Positions 47,786 through 59,840 of a stretch of DNA of 64,000 nucleotides are shown here, piece after piece (position 1 is the first letter of the stretch; each line of letters opens with the position of its first letter). Location: the NCBI RefSeq assembly GCF_032854445.1, contig NC_088300.1:15717191-15781190 (forward strand), given 5' to 3'. The notes under the pieces were generated by a model. That model saw only the letters and a list, made by a program, of their open reading frames with translations. It was not told the DNA's origin and searched no databases. The translations under genes were made by a program, and so were the position numbers. Source of the DNA: Liolophura sinensis (lineage: Eukaryota; Mollusca; Polyplacophora; Chitonida; Chitonidae).

Positions 47786-49132
47786 TCGTGGTGGGCGTAT
47801 TAAGTGCTAATAGACATAACCAGATTTGAAATGGAGATCTGATCTTGAATATGACTCCAGGTATATAGAGATCCCCCAAGCAATGAATAGAGGACAATGT
47901 CGACACATATAAGCATCTGATATTTTAATTTTATCTCATATAAATGCTTTTACACGAATCTCCAGTGCCTTTTATATACATACGGGTAAAGCTAACAATG
48001 GTTACAATTGTTTCTGAAGGCGAGGCATAGCAGCACCGCCTGCCACCTTGCTTCCGCCATGTCCCTTTAGACAGGTATAACATCCTTTCCAAACACTATT
48101 GTACTTGACAGGGGTGTCCAAATGTATAGGTCTGTACAGACAGGTGAAAGGTCGATCGTGCTCTTCATCTACGGCAGTGGGATGTTGCTAAATGTGTTTT
48201 ATGGTAATGGCAAAACATACAAGAGTCTTGTATTTTATATTTAAATACATATTTTATATATTTTACATATTTGGCGATAGATACTATTCCCTGTTGCTTT
48301 CGTCACAAAAAGATTCTATATATAAAATGTTTTTCAGTAAGTCTTCCTCATGGAATTATCAGCACTAGGGTATCGTTTTTTAAGGTAATTCATTACAGTT
48401 TTTCTCGCATCAGTTGTTGTCAAGGCAGGTGGCGCCATATTAAATCCTAAGTTGTTAAGCGCCAAATGACAGAGTTCATTAAATTCAGTTAAACTTCAAG
48501 GCATTTCGCATTCAGGTTATGAACTAAAGTGTAGTTCGGTTACCACCATTTTTACACAGGTGTTCAGGGTGAAACAAGACAGTGCTTCTATTATATACGT
48601 AATCACAACTCTATACGAAACTTATGGAAGGACAAATTTCTCCCGTGAAAACGAATGCATTTTGCAGATTAGACAAAAAGTATATAAATACAATGGCTTG
48701 ACAAATTATTTTTAAGAAATCTGAGTGTTTCAAGTTAATTGATGTGGGCTACCTCCACCGCTGGATCGTAGACCACGCGTACTTCTCCCAATCCCTAACA
48801 AAACTAAAGGGCGTCTGAGGATTGAAAGATACCGTCCCGAATTTTAAAAATAATTTATAATTCCATTATACGTCATGATTTAAACAAAAGGGTAAAACTC
48901 TTCATATACATTCAAGTAACCTGAACCTTCACATCAAAGGTGTAGGTTGCCATTCAATTGTATAATTGGAATAATTTTAAAACTATTTTATTTTCCGAAA
49001 TCATCGGAAGAATGCCATGACACGGACTCTAAATACATGTTTGTTGAACAATCGCACAAGATGAACAACAGATATATATGTGAAAAGTGTTGTGTCCATG
49101 AACATTGCATTAATTATATATCAAAGTTATTG
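47786..49132. other. No gene recognised
   Basis: AT-rich sequence with no exon or clear repeat. Confidence 0.4.
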
Positions 49133-49212
49133 CGTTGGTGTTTTACGCCGTACTCAAGACTATTTCACTTATACGACGGCGGCCAGCATTATGGTGGGAA
49201 AAAACCGGGTAA
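49133..49212 (-). mobile_element. SINE-A fragment
   Basis: TTGGTGTTTTACGCCGTACT, TATACGACGGCGGCCAGCAT and TATGGTGGGAAAAAACCGGG are present. Confidence 0.85.
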
Positions 49213-51240
49213 TATCATTCGAGGTGTTTTTTAGAAAACTATCTGCCACACAGGCTTCTGTAAAATGACACACGACGTGTGGTCCAATGTGATTGCTTAT
49301 TGTTTACTCGGTAGTGAAAGCTCACAGAAACTGCGTTAAATAAAATGTTGAATAAAAAAAAAACACTCATATATCAAAGCTAAAAACAAGGGATAGCCTG
49401 CTATACAACAAAAGATCGATATGACTTCAATCCATTGACAAAACTTTTTGAACAAAGAAAAGGCAAGTCAGTCAGTGAAAAGAACAGTCAAGTTGTAACT
49501 TACCGCTTAAAGATTTTGTTCGCCACTTGGATGGTAGGTGAAAAGGTTGGGAGCTAGTATATAGATGCACAGGAGCATTTGGATCATGTCAACACAGGTG
49601 AACTGCATACAGTCGTATCAATCGGTTAGAGTATTCCCCATAAGCCGGGGATCTCTCTCACATAAAATCAGACCTTTACAGACTTTAAAATATTTGGGAT
49701 TTAACTTCGCTTTTAAAATTATTTCGGTCATTATCACAACGGTGTCTCCTTGTAGCAGGCTGGGCCTAATGCCGACATATATAGTTCTGCCTCACTGGAA
49801 TGCAAAAATCTTAGATGTGACTCGATTCGATATTAATCAGGATCTACCGTTTATATATGGGCTTTAAAACCGGTACCCATTGTATGGTATTGTATTGTCG
49901 ATCAGCATAATAGGCATAAGCCAAACCCAGGCTGCTCCTTTGCCCGTACAGTGTGACTTGCTGGGGCGTCGTGTCTGGTGTCGTGTCGTGTCTGGTGTCT
50001 GCGGTCTGCCACAAGGAGATCAAGTCGTGATGTATATAACTGAGGTAATAATTTTTTAAAATCACCATTAAATCCCAAGAAACGCATGCAGATCGATTGC
50101 GTGACTGTTATTTCTGAAACTATATATAACCTGAGGTTCAGCCTTTCTGATAGCATGTTGTAAATTTGTATAAAATTATAATTAGCATATATTTTGGACA
50201 ACTAAGGTTCCGTCCACAGATTTCCTAATAGCCCGCCTTTGTTATTGGATTGACGTCTAGCGCTTTTCTTTCCGTTATCCTGTTAATCTAAACCTATCTA
50301 TGGAACATAGGCAATTGTCTATTTTAGAATGACCTATTGTATTTTGTATTTGTTTTATTACAAGCTTTTTTTTTTTGCTAATACCATCGAATATATTATG
50401 GGATGCCATACCTTGGCAAGAGACATGTATATCGGGTATAAATATTTACATTTCTTCAAAATGCAAGATGTTTTCGGCTTTTTTATTGTAGTTTTATACA
50501 TAATTTGATTGTTGTTTAACACCAAACTAAAAACAACTTTTCACTTATAAGATTGCGGTCTGTTTTGTGTGTGGAGGAAACCGCTGTGCCCGACTTCTGG
50601 CAATTTACCGGCGCATTTTTTCCACCGATATGCACACTATACTGGTGGAAAACAGGTGGTCATCAGCGAACATTACACTACACAAATTGTCACCTAGGCC
50701 CAATGGACAGTGAGATCAGGGAATTCACAAACTGGCTGCTGAAGAGTTATACGCATACCCGAAACTCGTATATGTCCTTCCGAACGAAAGATAGCTTCCT
50801 TGTAAAACTTCTCTGTCACGGCCTTCTCCAGCTTTTATCTTAAATATAAAGCGATCTTTATGGTTGAATTTACTGGTTATGTTTTCATACTTTAATAGAC
50901 CAATATGATGAATTTCTTCGATCGATATTTGCCAGTATTGCTAGTAAGAAAGATTCTCTCTATAGGGGGTAGCAGTTTTGCGCGGCGACATAACGGTGAT
51001 TATTTCGCCCACCACGAACTTCCAGCATGTGTGGCCTTTATGTATACTAACAATTTATTTGCTGACCAGCATAATACTTCATGTAAATGCATACAAGGTC
51101 ACGTGCACTAGCATCGATAATGACTGTCATACATAAACGCCCTTTTATAGCGCAGTTGTCGCTCTTGCTGAAGTGACGATTGCACCGTCTTGCTTCGTTG
51201 AAGGAGATATTGGACTCGTCTTTATCGCATAGGTGACAAA
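49213..51240. other. No gene recognised upstream of the receptor
   Basis: Contains a small direct repeat of CGTGTCTGGTGTCG words (49970-50005) and a diverged SINE-like block near 50510-50590 (GGAGGAAACCGCTGTG). Confidence 0.4.
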
Positions 51241-52137
51241 ATGACAGAACGTGGCAATCTGACGCAGTTGGCACCGGGAGACGAAGGCCAGAGCTTTACC
51301 GCTGGATTACCATTTGTTATTTTAATAACAGCTGCTTTTGTGGCTGGTTTTGGGATCGTCTGGAACGCCATGGTTATCATTGTGATACTCTCAACGAAGA
51401 AACTGCGATCAAATCTGGGCTCTCTCATGGTGGCCATGATATTAGCATTGGAGTTTCTCATGTGTGTTTTAATATTCCCAACCGCGTATGGAATAAATTC
51501 TGGGATTGTTTCTTCCCATGCTTTGAAATACATCTCAACTATTGCGCTCTGTTCGTTGACATTGCTCAGTGGTCAATTCCAGTGTCTGTTTGCCTACAAC
51601 CAGTACAGTCTAGTATGTCAACCAGCCAGTCATCAGTGGAGAACAAAGTGTCGCCTTCAGGTAGCCGCTGTTTTCTTGACATTCTTTGATTTAACCGCAG
51701 CCGCAGCAATGGTCATATTGCAAGAACATACTTTTCGAAATTTTAATATCAAAATCGGCACACTAATGATTGCTTTGCCTTTGCTTTTGGGGTGTATTTG
51801 TTTGACTCTGATATTATATATGAAGCTGATCCGCTTCGTTCGAAAGTTTTCCTTCTCACTGGAGCAGAAGCGGCGGAGGGTGGCGCGAGTGTCCGTAGTG
51901 ACGCTGCGCCTCTTTCTGTCTTGGGCTGTGGAGTCTTTGCTGTTAGTCCTCATGACTGTGCTAACCCAAATGCGATCAGTCATCTTACTAATTTTCTTAC
52001 TGGTCAGATTAAATGGTTGTGTGCGATCTGTTTTATACATTTCAAAAATGCCGGAAATCTCAAGAGTTTTCAGACCAATCACAAAATGTTTCCAGAGTAA
52101 CCGCATCGCCAGTTCCACCTATGAAGGCACTCCCTAA
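51241..52137 (+). CDS. Single-exon class-A-like seven-transmembrane receptor with atypical motifs
   Basis: ATG to TAA, 298 aa, intronless. There is an N-glycosylation site NLT at residues 6-8. Hydrophobic helices are at about 22-50, 60-82, 97-119, 138-160, 173-196, 216-241 and 246-268, followed by a short amphipathic tail resembling helix 8. Family landmarks are displaced: the TM1 GN reads WN (41-42), the TM2 Asp position reads Glu71, the DRY motif reads NQY (120-122, followed by SLVCQP), and the NPxxY position reads RSVLY (262-266). This looks like a lineage-expanded orphan receptor at the plasma membrane. The ligand cannot be inferred. A 5' block (51185-51240) is shared with the pseudogene at 47385, so the pair arose by DNA duplication. 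Confidence 0.82.
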   Translation: MTERGNLTQLAPGDEGQSFTAGLPFVILITAAFVAGFGIVWNAMVIIVILSTKKLRSNLGSLMVAMILALEFLMCVLIFPTAYGINSGIVSSHALKYISTIALCSLTLLSGQFQCLFAYNQYSLVCQPASHQWRTKCRLQVAAVFLTFFDLTAAAAMVILQEHTFRNFNIKIGTLMIALPLLLGCICLTLILYMKLIRFVRKFSFSLEQKRRRVARVSVVTLRLFLSWAVESLLLVLMTVLTQMRSVILLIFLLVRLNGCVRSVLYISKMPEISRVFRPITKCFQSNRIASSTYEGTP

Positions 52138-53270
52138 CTCTTCATGGTCGTGTGATTTCATCAGTGTGATTTGAATTTTGACTTTTTGATTCTTCGTCAG
52201 AGTGGAACGTTTACAATCAATCAAAGAGTATGTATGCATCGCTTGTCATTCTAAATAATCCACAACTTTTGCAAACTACTGTGAGTTTCGAAGTGCATGT
52301 CTTTCAGTGTTTTTTTCAGTAGAGAAAACCCCTGGTTTGATGCTCATGCTTTAGTTGAACATAATTATCTGTCTACACTTGCCTGTACAAACCAAAGCAG
52401 TTGACATTTGCTTTTGATGGAGAATATATGGAATCTTACTCGACACAGGAAGGATGTTATGTTGTCTTTTATCCTTTGATATAGATCAAGGGCATCCGGG
52501 TAAAGAATCACAGCATCGGGACACTTTTTTGCCATTGTTTCCGATGGCGAGACGGTGATAGATCTTTCTGTACTGTCACCCTACTGAATAACAGTCAGCG
52601 GTGAAGTTTAAAACGTTTGTCAACATCATGAGAACATGCCAGTCTGGCCGCAATCAGCCACCGACCACTGGTCATCCGCCTGGTGTATGCGTTATTGTTG
52701 ACCACAAATGTTTCGTTTGGCCAAGTAAAGTGCATCTTGTCATCCGCAAACATCAACAGCGCAACATTTTTGTCGCTCCGTTTCGTTTGCGTAAGAGTAT
52801 ATCGCGTCATTTTATAAATAAAATATCGTTTTGTCGCCCTATACAACATGGAACCAAGAAGACAGAGAACCACGCCAATTTAACTTTTGATCCATCAACT
52901 GATAACACGCACAACGCAACATTTTAACTTAAAGTGATGCGTTGTCACTCTGTCACCAAAGGAAATGACACTTTTATTTGTCAGATGTCGCCTTCCAGTA
53001 ACACATTTGCGCAAGACGAGGTGTTTCATCTTCTAGGATGTTTGCTACATTGGATCAAGATCCGTAGATTGCTCTGCGTGGAGTTAACATTCTGCGCAGG
53101 CGCGTATCTATAATATTTTATTTATATTTTACTAGCTTAAATGCGTCAGCACAACAACATGTTTAAACTTTAAAAGTTGTATTGGTGCATTTTAAATTAA
53201 AATGTCGCAATGGTGCGCTGACTATATGCACATCAACACGATTTCTTACTACACAGAATACGAGGTGGTC
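52138..53270. other. No gene recognised
   Basis: A frame at 52601-52927 has no recognisable domain and no start context. Confidence 0.4.
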
Positions 53271-53309
53271 AAACATATAAAAGTGCAAAAGTGTCTGCCT
53301 CTACCTTAG

Positions 53310-53798
53310 AGTGTTCCAGAATACGCTCATTTCGGTGCCTGTTTGTTTACATCAAGTGTTCAGGAATTTTCTTATTCTAGACAATTCCACCAGGCCTATG
53401 AGGCCTATAAGACCTATGAAAGTAGGTCAAAGGAAGAGAACGGAGAATTATTGAGAGTTTTGGATGCTTTCGCTGTGTATCACTTTAGTAGGCCTTTTGT
53501 GCTGAATTTTGGTGTCTTTATAGCCTCTGGCTTTGTTATATCCTATCTCCACCGAGCACTTGTTCAGTCTGAACTTGTATATTTAATTTGTGCTCTTGTG
53601 TACACAGTGCTTATCAGGACACGGACACTGTCTGTGGAATTTTGTGTATATTTCGTCATACACTCAGTTATACAGTGGATTTTCCCTCTTGTGAATTTGC
53701 CTCTGAGCATTTATGCCTGTGTGGTATATATTGTGGAATATATGCGTCCGTTTACACTTGACACCGTTGTACATGTAAGTACTTTAGTATTTGTATAG
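53310..53798 (+). other. Open hydrophobic frame of unknown nature
   Basis: The frame is open from 53310 to a TAG at 53796-53798 (about 160 codons). It has no in-frame ATG before its late part. It follows an acceptor-like CTACCTTAG (ends 53309) and contains a strong donor-like CAT|GTAAGT at 53774/53775. A TATA-like ATATAAAAG lies at 53274, and AATAAA lies at 53875. The N-terminal 45 residues are polar (RSKEENGELL) and the rest is three or four hydrophobic stretches. I do not recognise it. It may be a spliced exon of an unknown membrane protein, a transposon remnant or chance. Confidence 0.25.
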
Positions 53799-53873
53799 AT
53801 ACTGCTATCCTTTCTTGTTAAACTTAAGTACTTTAGTATTTGTATAAGTCTTATTATCTGTTGTTGTTAAACC
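53776..53873. repeat. 49-bp tandem duplication
   Basis: TAAGTACTTTAGTATTTGTA occurs at 53776 and again at 53825, each followed by a CT- and TTGTTAAAC-containing stretch. Confidence 0.85.
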
Positions 53874-53880
53874 TAATAAA

Positions 53881-54959
53881 TTGTTGTAAAATAAAATCTG
53901 CTGGTTTTGGTTACTTCTTTGTGCGGCTAAACTGTCGTGTATTTCGAACAAGCCATCTCTTCATAATACAGGCAGTTTGGGTCGTAACAATATATATATA
54001 TATAACATATATATAAGTTCTCATTATTTTTTTGATGGGGAGGGGCACATAAAAATGGATATAAACAACGATTTTTCTGAGGCATAACGGTCAGTCCGAA
54101 TATATTTTTTTAATTTTTTTCAGAAATATCTTTCTTTATTATCCTTAAAACCATACTCTTCGTTTGATATTTCCTTTTTTGTATCCTTTAAGCACACAAG
54201 TATACTACCCTTAAGCCCAGTTCACACCTAGACGAACGTTGTGCCGAACTGTTGCGACAAATTAAATTCGTATTGCATCCTGTAGAAAGAGGTAAATTTG
54301 CGTGAATTTAATGACAAGCTTACGACAATCATGAACAAGTCGCGAAACGTTCGGGAAGATTCGTAAATGATTAGTAATTGATTTTTAAAAAAGGGCGAAT
54401 AAACTAAAAGAAACTCAATTGGTACCATTCTTTACTGTATGGTAAGTACTTATTAAGTCTATATATTCGGTATCTATTCTGCCTTGATTTTGAGCACTGC
54501 TGCGATATGGTGATGGTTACGGAATGATACCATTGTTACCACTACTATTGCAACCGATAGTTTCACCAATATTTATGAAGCTTTTACGAGTACTTACGAG
54601 TCATTAAGAACCTGTGTCCAGTTACAAAATGTTTGAACTTTTTGAAATTTTCGCCAACAGGAAAATAGAATACGAATTCATTACGAACGCACACGAGTCT
54701 GTGCCACAAATGTAAACACGATTACATTACGTCAGCTCGGCAAAAAAAAAAAAACGTCTAAGTGTGAATGGTGCTTAAGGAAAAATCACGGAAACGCCGT
54801 TTGATGTATGGGGTGACTTACTTTTAACCAAACTGGGATAGCTGAAAATTGTGTGAGTTTCAACATGTGCGAACGACGCGTTGAAATAGTTCCCCCGCCC
54901 CCATCGCCTTATATAACAATTAGGCTAGCCTAAATATTGGCGGTACTGGATAAACCCAA

Positions 54960-55016
<57 letters not shown>

Positions 55017-55334
55017 CTATATCTGAAAAACTACATGCTGTGGAATGTAAAATGACCTGTGTCAGACATTTTATCCGATGCGTTGACCCTGCCAGACACT
55101 CTGAAACAGTCGCCCCCACCACCACAAGACCCACCCCCAACATACATGCATAAGAAAGTATTGTTTAGTTCCTCTTCGTTTAGCATCACTTTTTTATTGT
55201 AACGATTTTCATGAATTCTACAGAAAAGCGGACATGGGACTTCAGAGACAAGTTCTTGCATGAATCGAAAGGTATATTACCCGATACATAAATCATCGAA
55301 ATACACAATAGTTATTAATATTTTCTTGACTTGG
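53881..55334. other. No gene recognised; TA microsatellite
   Basis: An (AT)n tract lies at 54960-55012, and the rest is AT-rich without exons. A stretch near 54215-54420 has only a chance minus-strand frame. Confidence 0.4.
54960..55012. repeat. (AT)n microsatellite
   Basis: A continuous AT dinucleotide run. Confidence 0.97.
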
Positions 55335-55434
55335 TAGCAGCCTGCGGATTCCCGGTTTCCCCCCACCATAATGCTGGCCGTATAAGCGAAATATTCTTAA
55401 GCACGGCGTAAAACACCAGTCAAATAAATAAACA
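55335..55434 (+). mobile_element. SINE-A, 3' part
   Basis: GGTAGCAGCCTGCGGATTCC, TTTCCCCCCACCATAATGCT, CACGGCGTAAAACACCAGTC and an AAATAAATAAA tail. Confidence 0.85.
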
Positions 55435-55689
55435 GACTTGGTACCATGTAGACGGAATGAAACACAAACGGAAATTTCTGTCTGCCAAGAAACGTTCATC
55501 GTGCGATTGTCGCCAAATTAGTTTGTTTTAATTCATTTACATCCTCAGGAGGTGACTTAATTAAAGTTGAAATACTGATATCGTCAAAATGAATTTCTTC
55601 GGAGTTACTCTGCTCTTATATTACGCTAAGCTGTTCAGTGGATCAACTAGATTCTAACCCCTATAGTATTGCATATGATTGAACAACTA

Positions 55690-56640
55690 AGTCGGGGCCC
55701 CGCGACGAGATGTCCTCATTCGGCTTCAATATCAACGATGGTGAAGAATCGTTTCAAAATTTCTATACCCGGATTCAGCTCCAGCTCAACATTGAAATGT
55801 AATGAATTGGTTCTTTTACAGAGGCCAAGTTGTTCGCGAAGTTCCATCAAACTCCGTGCACGTATAAGTCTACTTTCTTTAAATTGAAATGGTGAAGAAT
55901 CGTTCCAAAGTCCCTGGATCAGATCAACACCAAAATGCAAAGGATTGGTGTTAGTGCCAAAGCAAAGAGACACACAATTTCATCAAAATCCCTGCATACA
56001 TTTTCCCCTTACGTTATAATGATAGGCATTTGACAATGACGAAGAATCGTTTAAATCATCCTGTATCCAGATCCGTATGCGCCACTAAAAAGAAAAAAAC
56101 AACAGATATAATATAGCCTTAGTTGTTCAGGAGGAATGGTGGAAACGGACACAAATCTTTCTGATGTGCTTCGTAATTCATTATAAATCATGCATGCATT
56201 GTGTAATCTAAGGCTTTGGGATGCGCCGTATTAAAGCAATCGGAAACAGGATGTCCCGTCACTTGTACTCCACCCTCATATGCATGGCTGAAAGGCAAAC
56301 CATGTACGTAAGCGGAAGCAGTTGCGTTCATAAAATTGGATTAAAGAGATAATTCGTAAACCTGACTGATCAAAATTAAGTTTGCGTCGCTTTCGCTTTT
56401 CTAAATGCGATCGATTTTGTTTACTTTGATTTGCGATATTTTCGGCTGTAAACAACATCCCATACATGCAAAGCTGGGGTTTTTAAACAATTTGGGGGAT
56501 ACTTTATCGATGCATATATATACATTTCGCCTGGTGTTGTCTTTTCTTTTAAATGGACTGATGCTTGGCCCAAGGCCAAAGACAAACTATTCTCCAAGGT
56601 CCATTCAAGTCCGTCCATAACCCTTCCCCGCGTAAAGCAG
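55690..56640 (+). mobile_element. Possible non-autonomous element with internal ~150-bp core repeats
   Basis: Three core units begin at about 55738, 55890 and 56037, each with GAAGAATCGTTYMAA, a GGATCCAGMTC-like word and CAAGTTGTTC or a relative. They are followed by a family C block (56205-56545) also present at 45150. The arrangement of unique 5' part, tandem cores and conserved 3' part resembles the bivalve 'pearl' (Helentron-related) elements. That assignment is inference. Confidence 0.4.
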
Positions 56641-57364
56641 CTGACGGACCTCCAGGTGAGCTGATAGGCAGAGAAACAGAAAAATAATAGAACAGTTATG
56701 TTAACATTCGCTCCCACTGAAACATCACAGTAGGCCTAGCCTATAGATACAATTTATAATCCACATATCCCGATATACATATACTTTAACTGCTCTTGCA
56801 GCATCATATGAGGACTGAAATCTTAATTTATTTTACAGGTAAATTATTTTATCGCGGATCAAATGTAAATTTCAGTTGCTGAAACAGACGCAGAGGAGAC
56901 ATATACCTATAAGTGCCGTTTCTTCAATCTAAGCACGATATGGAGATCCGCATAGTTTCGATCAGAGGAGTTGTCATGCGGGTATAATTTTAACAAGGTA
57001 CAGGGAATTCCCCAATGTCCTAGCCGTTTTCCTCCACCCATAAACCTATAACTGCTGTATCATATATAAGTGATCAGTTCTTACGGAACCATGGAGAGTT
57101 TAAGACCAAATTAAGAAATGAAAATAAATTTTCTGAAAATGAATATTCGTTCATGTTATAATTAGTGCCAATGTAAAAGTATTGACGGTGTACCGGTATA
57201 TAATAAAGCCTTGGTACGAGCTATATATATATATACATATACATTTCATTCTGAGATCATTGTCCTATTTATCATTTTTTATGAATCAAGTTTTTCCTTT
57301 ACCACAGACTATACGGCTGCTATCGGCAAAATTATCTGAGGTAAAATACATGTAAATTTGTATG

Positions 57365-57625
57365 CTTTGGGTTTTACATCGTACATAACAATTTTTCAGC
57401 CGCGGGTTGGGTTATACCAAAGACTTTAAAAATGCCTCGCTAGGCGCACATCACTGAGAGATCATAGAGCAAGGAAAGAGAACTGGTTGGCCCGGTGTAA
57501 ATATAATTTGCCTGGGTGGGGTGTCATTCTGGTGTCTAGAGCCCAAGCACACGACGTATATACAATTTATCAGCTATATGACGACGAGGAATCATTGGGT
57601 GCGTGTATACATATACTGTGTAGCT
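57365..57625. mobile_element. SINE-B fragments, two orientations
   Basis: CCAAAGACTTTAAAAATGCC, TAGAGCAAGGAAAG and AACTGGTTGGC at 57417-57490 are the reverse complement of 26655-26755. The tail module CATGACGACGAGGAAT-like reappears in the other orientation at 57565-57595. Confidence 0.5.
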
Positions 57626-57675
57626 TGTAAGTGGGTGATTCCACGCCCCAAAAGCCCGCCCTGAAATTAAAATGG

Positions 57676-57702
57676 GGGGTGGGGGCGGGGGGGGGGGGGG
57701 GT
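57676..57702. repeat. Poly-G tract
   Basis: A G run broken only by single C or T bases. A G-quadruplex is possible on the plus strand. Confidence 0.85.
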
Positions 57703-58162
57703 AAATCCCCTGTTCTTTTCTGTAGACGAAATGATATCGGCTGAGCGGTTTGAATAAAAATACGCAAAAAAAAAAAATAAAGGATGACGCACATTGGATT
57801 TATAACAATTTTTTTCACCAGAAATCGCCTAAATTGCGTCTCCAGAGATATAAATGGCGAAAGCTTCCGGGACCTAGGCGGCCCCTGGACCCAAACTGGT
57901 AGCAATTATATTTCGCCAAGTCCACCTTCATCTGGATTATAATTATTTGTTCCAAATTGTTATACAATGTTTTTGTAACACTGTGTAATATAAACGTCGC
58001 AGTCTTTTATTTGCATATTGTTATGGTTTAGGCCTATACCTATTAGTAATACCGTCACGTTACTGTAACATAGCATTCTTAAATTTCTTGTGGAGCAGTT
58101 TGTCACACCTTCCTTCTGTTTGTATACAATCTTTGTCATCACAAAGCGTGGAGGTGGGGGTG

Positions 58163-58350
58163 TGGGGGCTCTGTGGCTCAGTTGGTTTGCGCGCTAGCCC
58201 AGCGAAAGCGCCCAGGAGTCTCTCACCAATGCGGTCACTGTGAAGTCAAGTCCAGCTCATCCTGACTTCCTCTCTGGTCGTACGTCGGAAGGTCTTTCAG
58301 CAACCTGCGGATGTTCGTGGGTTCCCCCCAGTCTTGTCATAAATAAACAA
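58163..58350 (+). mobile_element. SINE-A head with tRNA-like promoter, truncated tail
   Basis: GGCTCTGTGGCTCAGTTGGT carries an A-box-like TGGCTCAGTTGG. About 60 bases on, GTCAAGTCCAGCTC is B-box-like. CGTACGTCGGAAGGTCTTTC then matches the body seen at 44870. The conserved TTTCC...CATAATGCT core is deleted, and the copy ends in AATAAACAAA. Confidence 0.75.
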
Positions 58351-59840
58351 AGCGGGGGCGTGCGTAGATATGTATAGGGTATATGGTAGCTACAGACCCA
58401 TGCAAACGTGGCAATAAATTAATGTATAGCTGTAGATTGTTATGTCAAAGGAATACTCATAGAACCTGATATTTCCTGATATTTTTCTTGTCTATTTCCT
58501 GATATGTACGGACGTCTTAAGCAAAACCAAAATCTTTGGGCATGGCCTTCACTCTGTGTTTGTGATGACAACATTATACTTTTACATGCTGATCGTTCCT
58601 AACCCGTTTCGTTTGAGTATGAATGTACGTAAATCTGAGGAACAGGGGAAGCAACTCTGTGGGCTTTGTACAGACCATACCATACGACTTTAGTGGGGGA
58701 GGGTGCTAGTTTTAGTGTTCTAACTTAAGTCGTGGAGAAAGTATGTTAATATTACAAATCTGTCTCAAAATATAATAAATACACAAACATAAGCTTTTAA
58801 ACTTTAATCATATATATTTTTTGTTTTACATTTTCCGATTAATTAAAATCATTGCCCGAAAACAAGGAAATGGACTTACGTATTTGTCAGTGAAGGAGAG
58901 ATAGAATTACAAAATGCGTTAATTGGCGGAATGCAAAATTTGCACTTTAACGTTTCTGGAGCTGGAATTTTTGCCAGGCGTGTATGAAACTTACTTTAGT
59001 GTACTAATTTTCTGGTGATTCAACTTAAAATTAATGTGCTTGCTGTGCATAGTCCAGCGAGCATGGAGGTATAAATTTAATCTGTTTATAACTACATGTT
59101 CTTACCATGGCATTTTTCATCAGTGCATTTATATGCAGTGTTAATCTTTCGTCAGAATAAAACTAGCGTTGCCACTGAGGCTATGTACATATGTACACTG
59201 TTAGTAGTGTTGGCCACACATAATGAAATACACCGATTACTTACAGTTTTACCGATAGGCCTTGAACACGATCGCCTTGCGCTGGCTTTAAAGACCAATG
59301 GGTTTTATGTAACAAAAACTGATGTTACGTAATTCTAAACCCTGAATCTGTCCACAAAGTACTACTGGTCGTACAAGTTGTTGCCTGTTCAGTTCATTTG
59401 CAATGTAAGCGATCTGCTTCATTGCTTTCTTTTTATGGGACCATGACCACGCCCACTCCGAGAATGTGTAGCCCCTCATGGATATAATGGGCTCGTCCTC
59501 ACAGCTTTCACCGGCACATCAGATTCTGTCTTCAACAGGGAAGGATAGGTGGATATAAAATTCGCCCGAAATGCAAAATTAAGTACGTTAGCCGCAAGAT
59601 TCTGTTGTGTCGGTGTTGTAGATGAGCTGCTTAGTTGTCTTGCACCCCTTGATGTGAGATTTCTTGACTGCTCTTGCTGTGAGCTCGTCATTTGCGCTTG
59701 CCGGCTGGTGGAGACCGTCCAGTAGAGAGTTGCCTGGGCAGCGGACCGGGATATCAGTACGGTAGAGAAAGACAGAGCCTCCCTTCAGAGGAAACTCGCC
59801 GAAATTTTGGAGTAACTGTTTATACATATACACTTTCAGC
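58351..59840. other. No gene recognised; probable 5' UTR at right end
   Basis: AT-rich sequence, turning GC-richer from about 59600. The last ~150 bases before 59841 have no stop in the calpain frame, so the 5' UTR or an earlier start may lie here. Confidence 0.4.
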
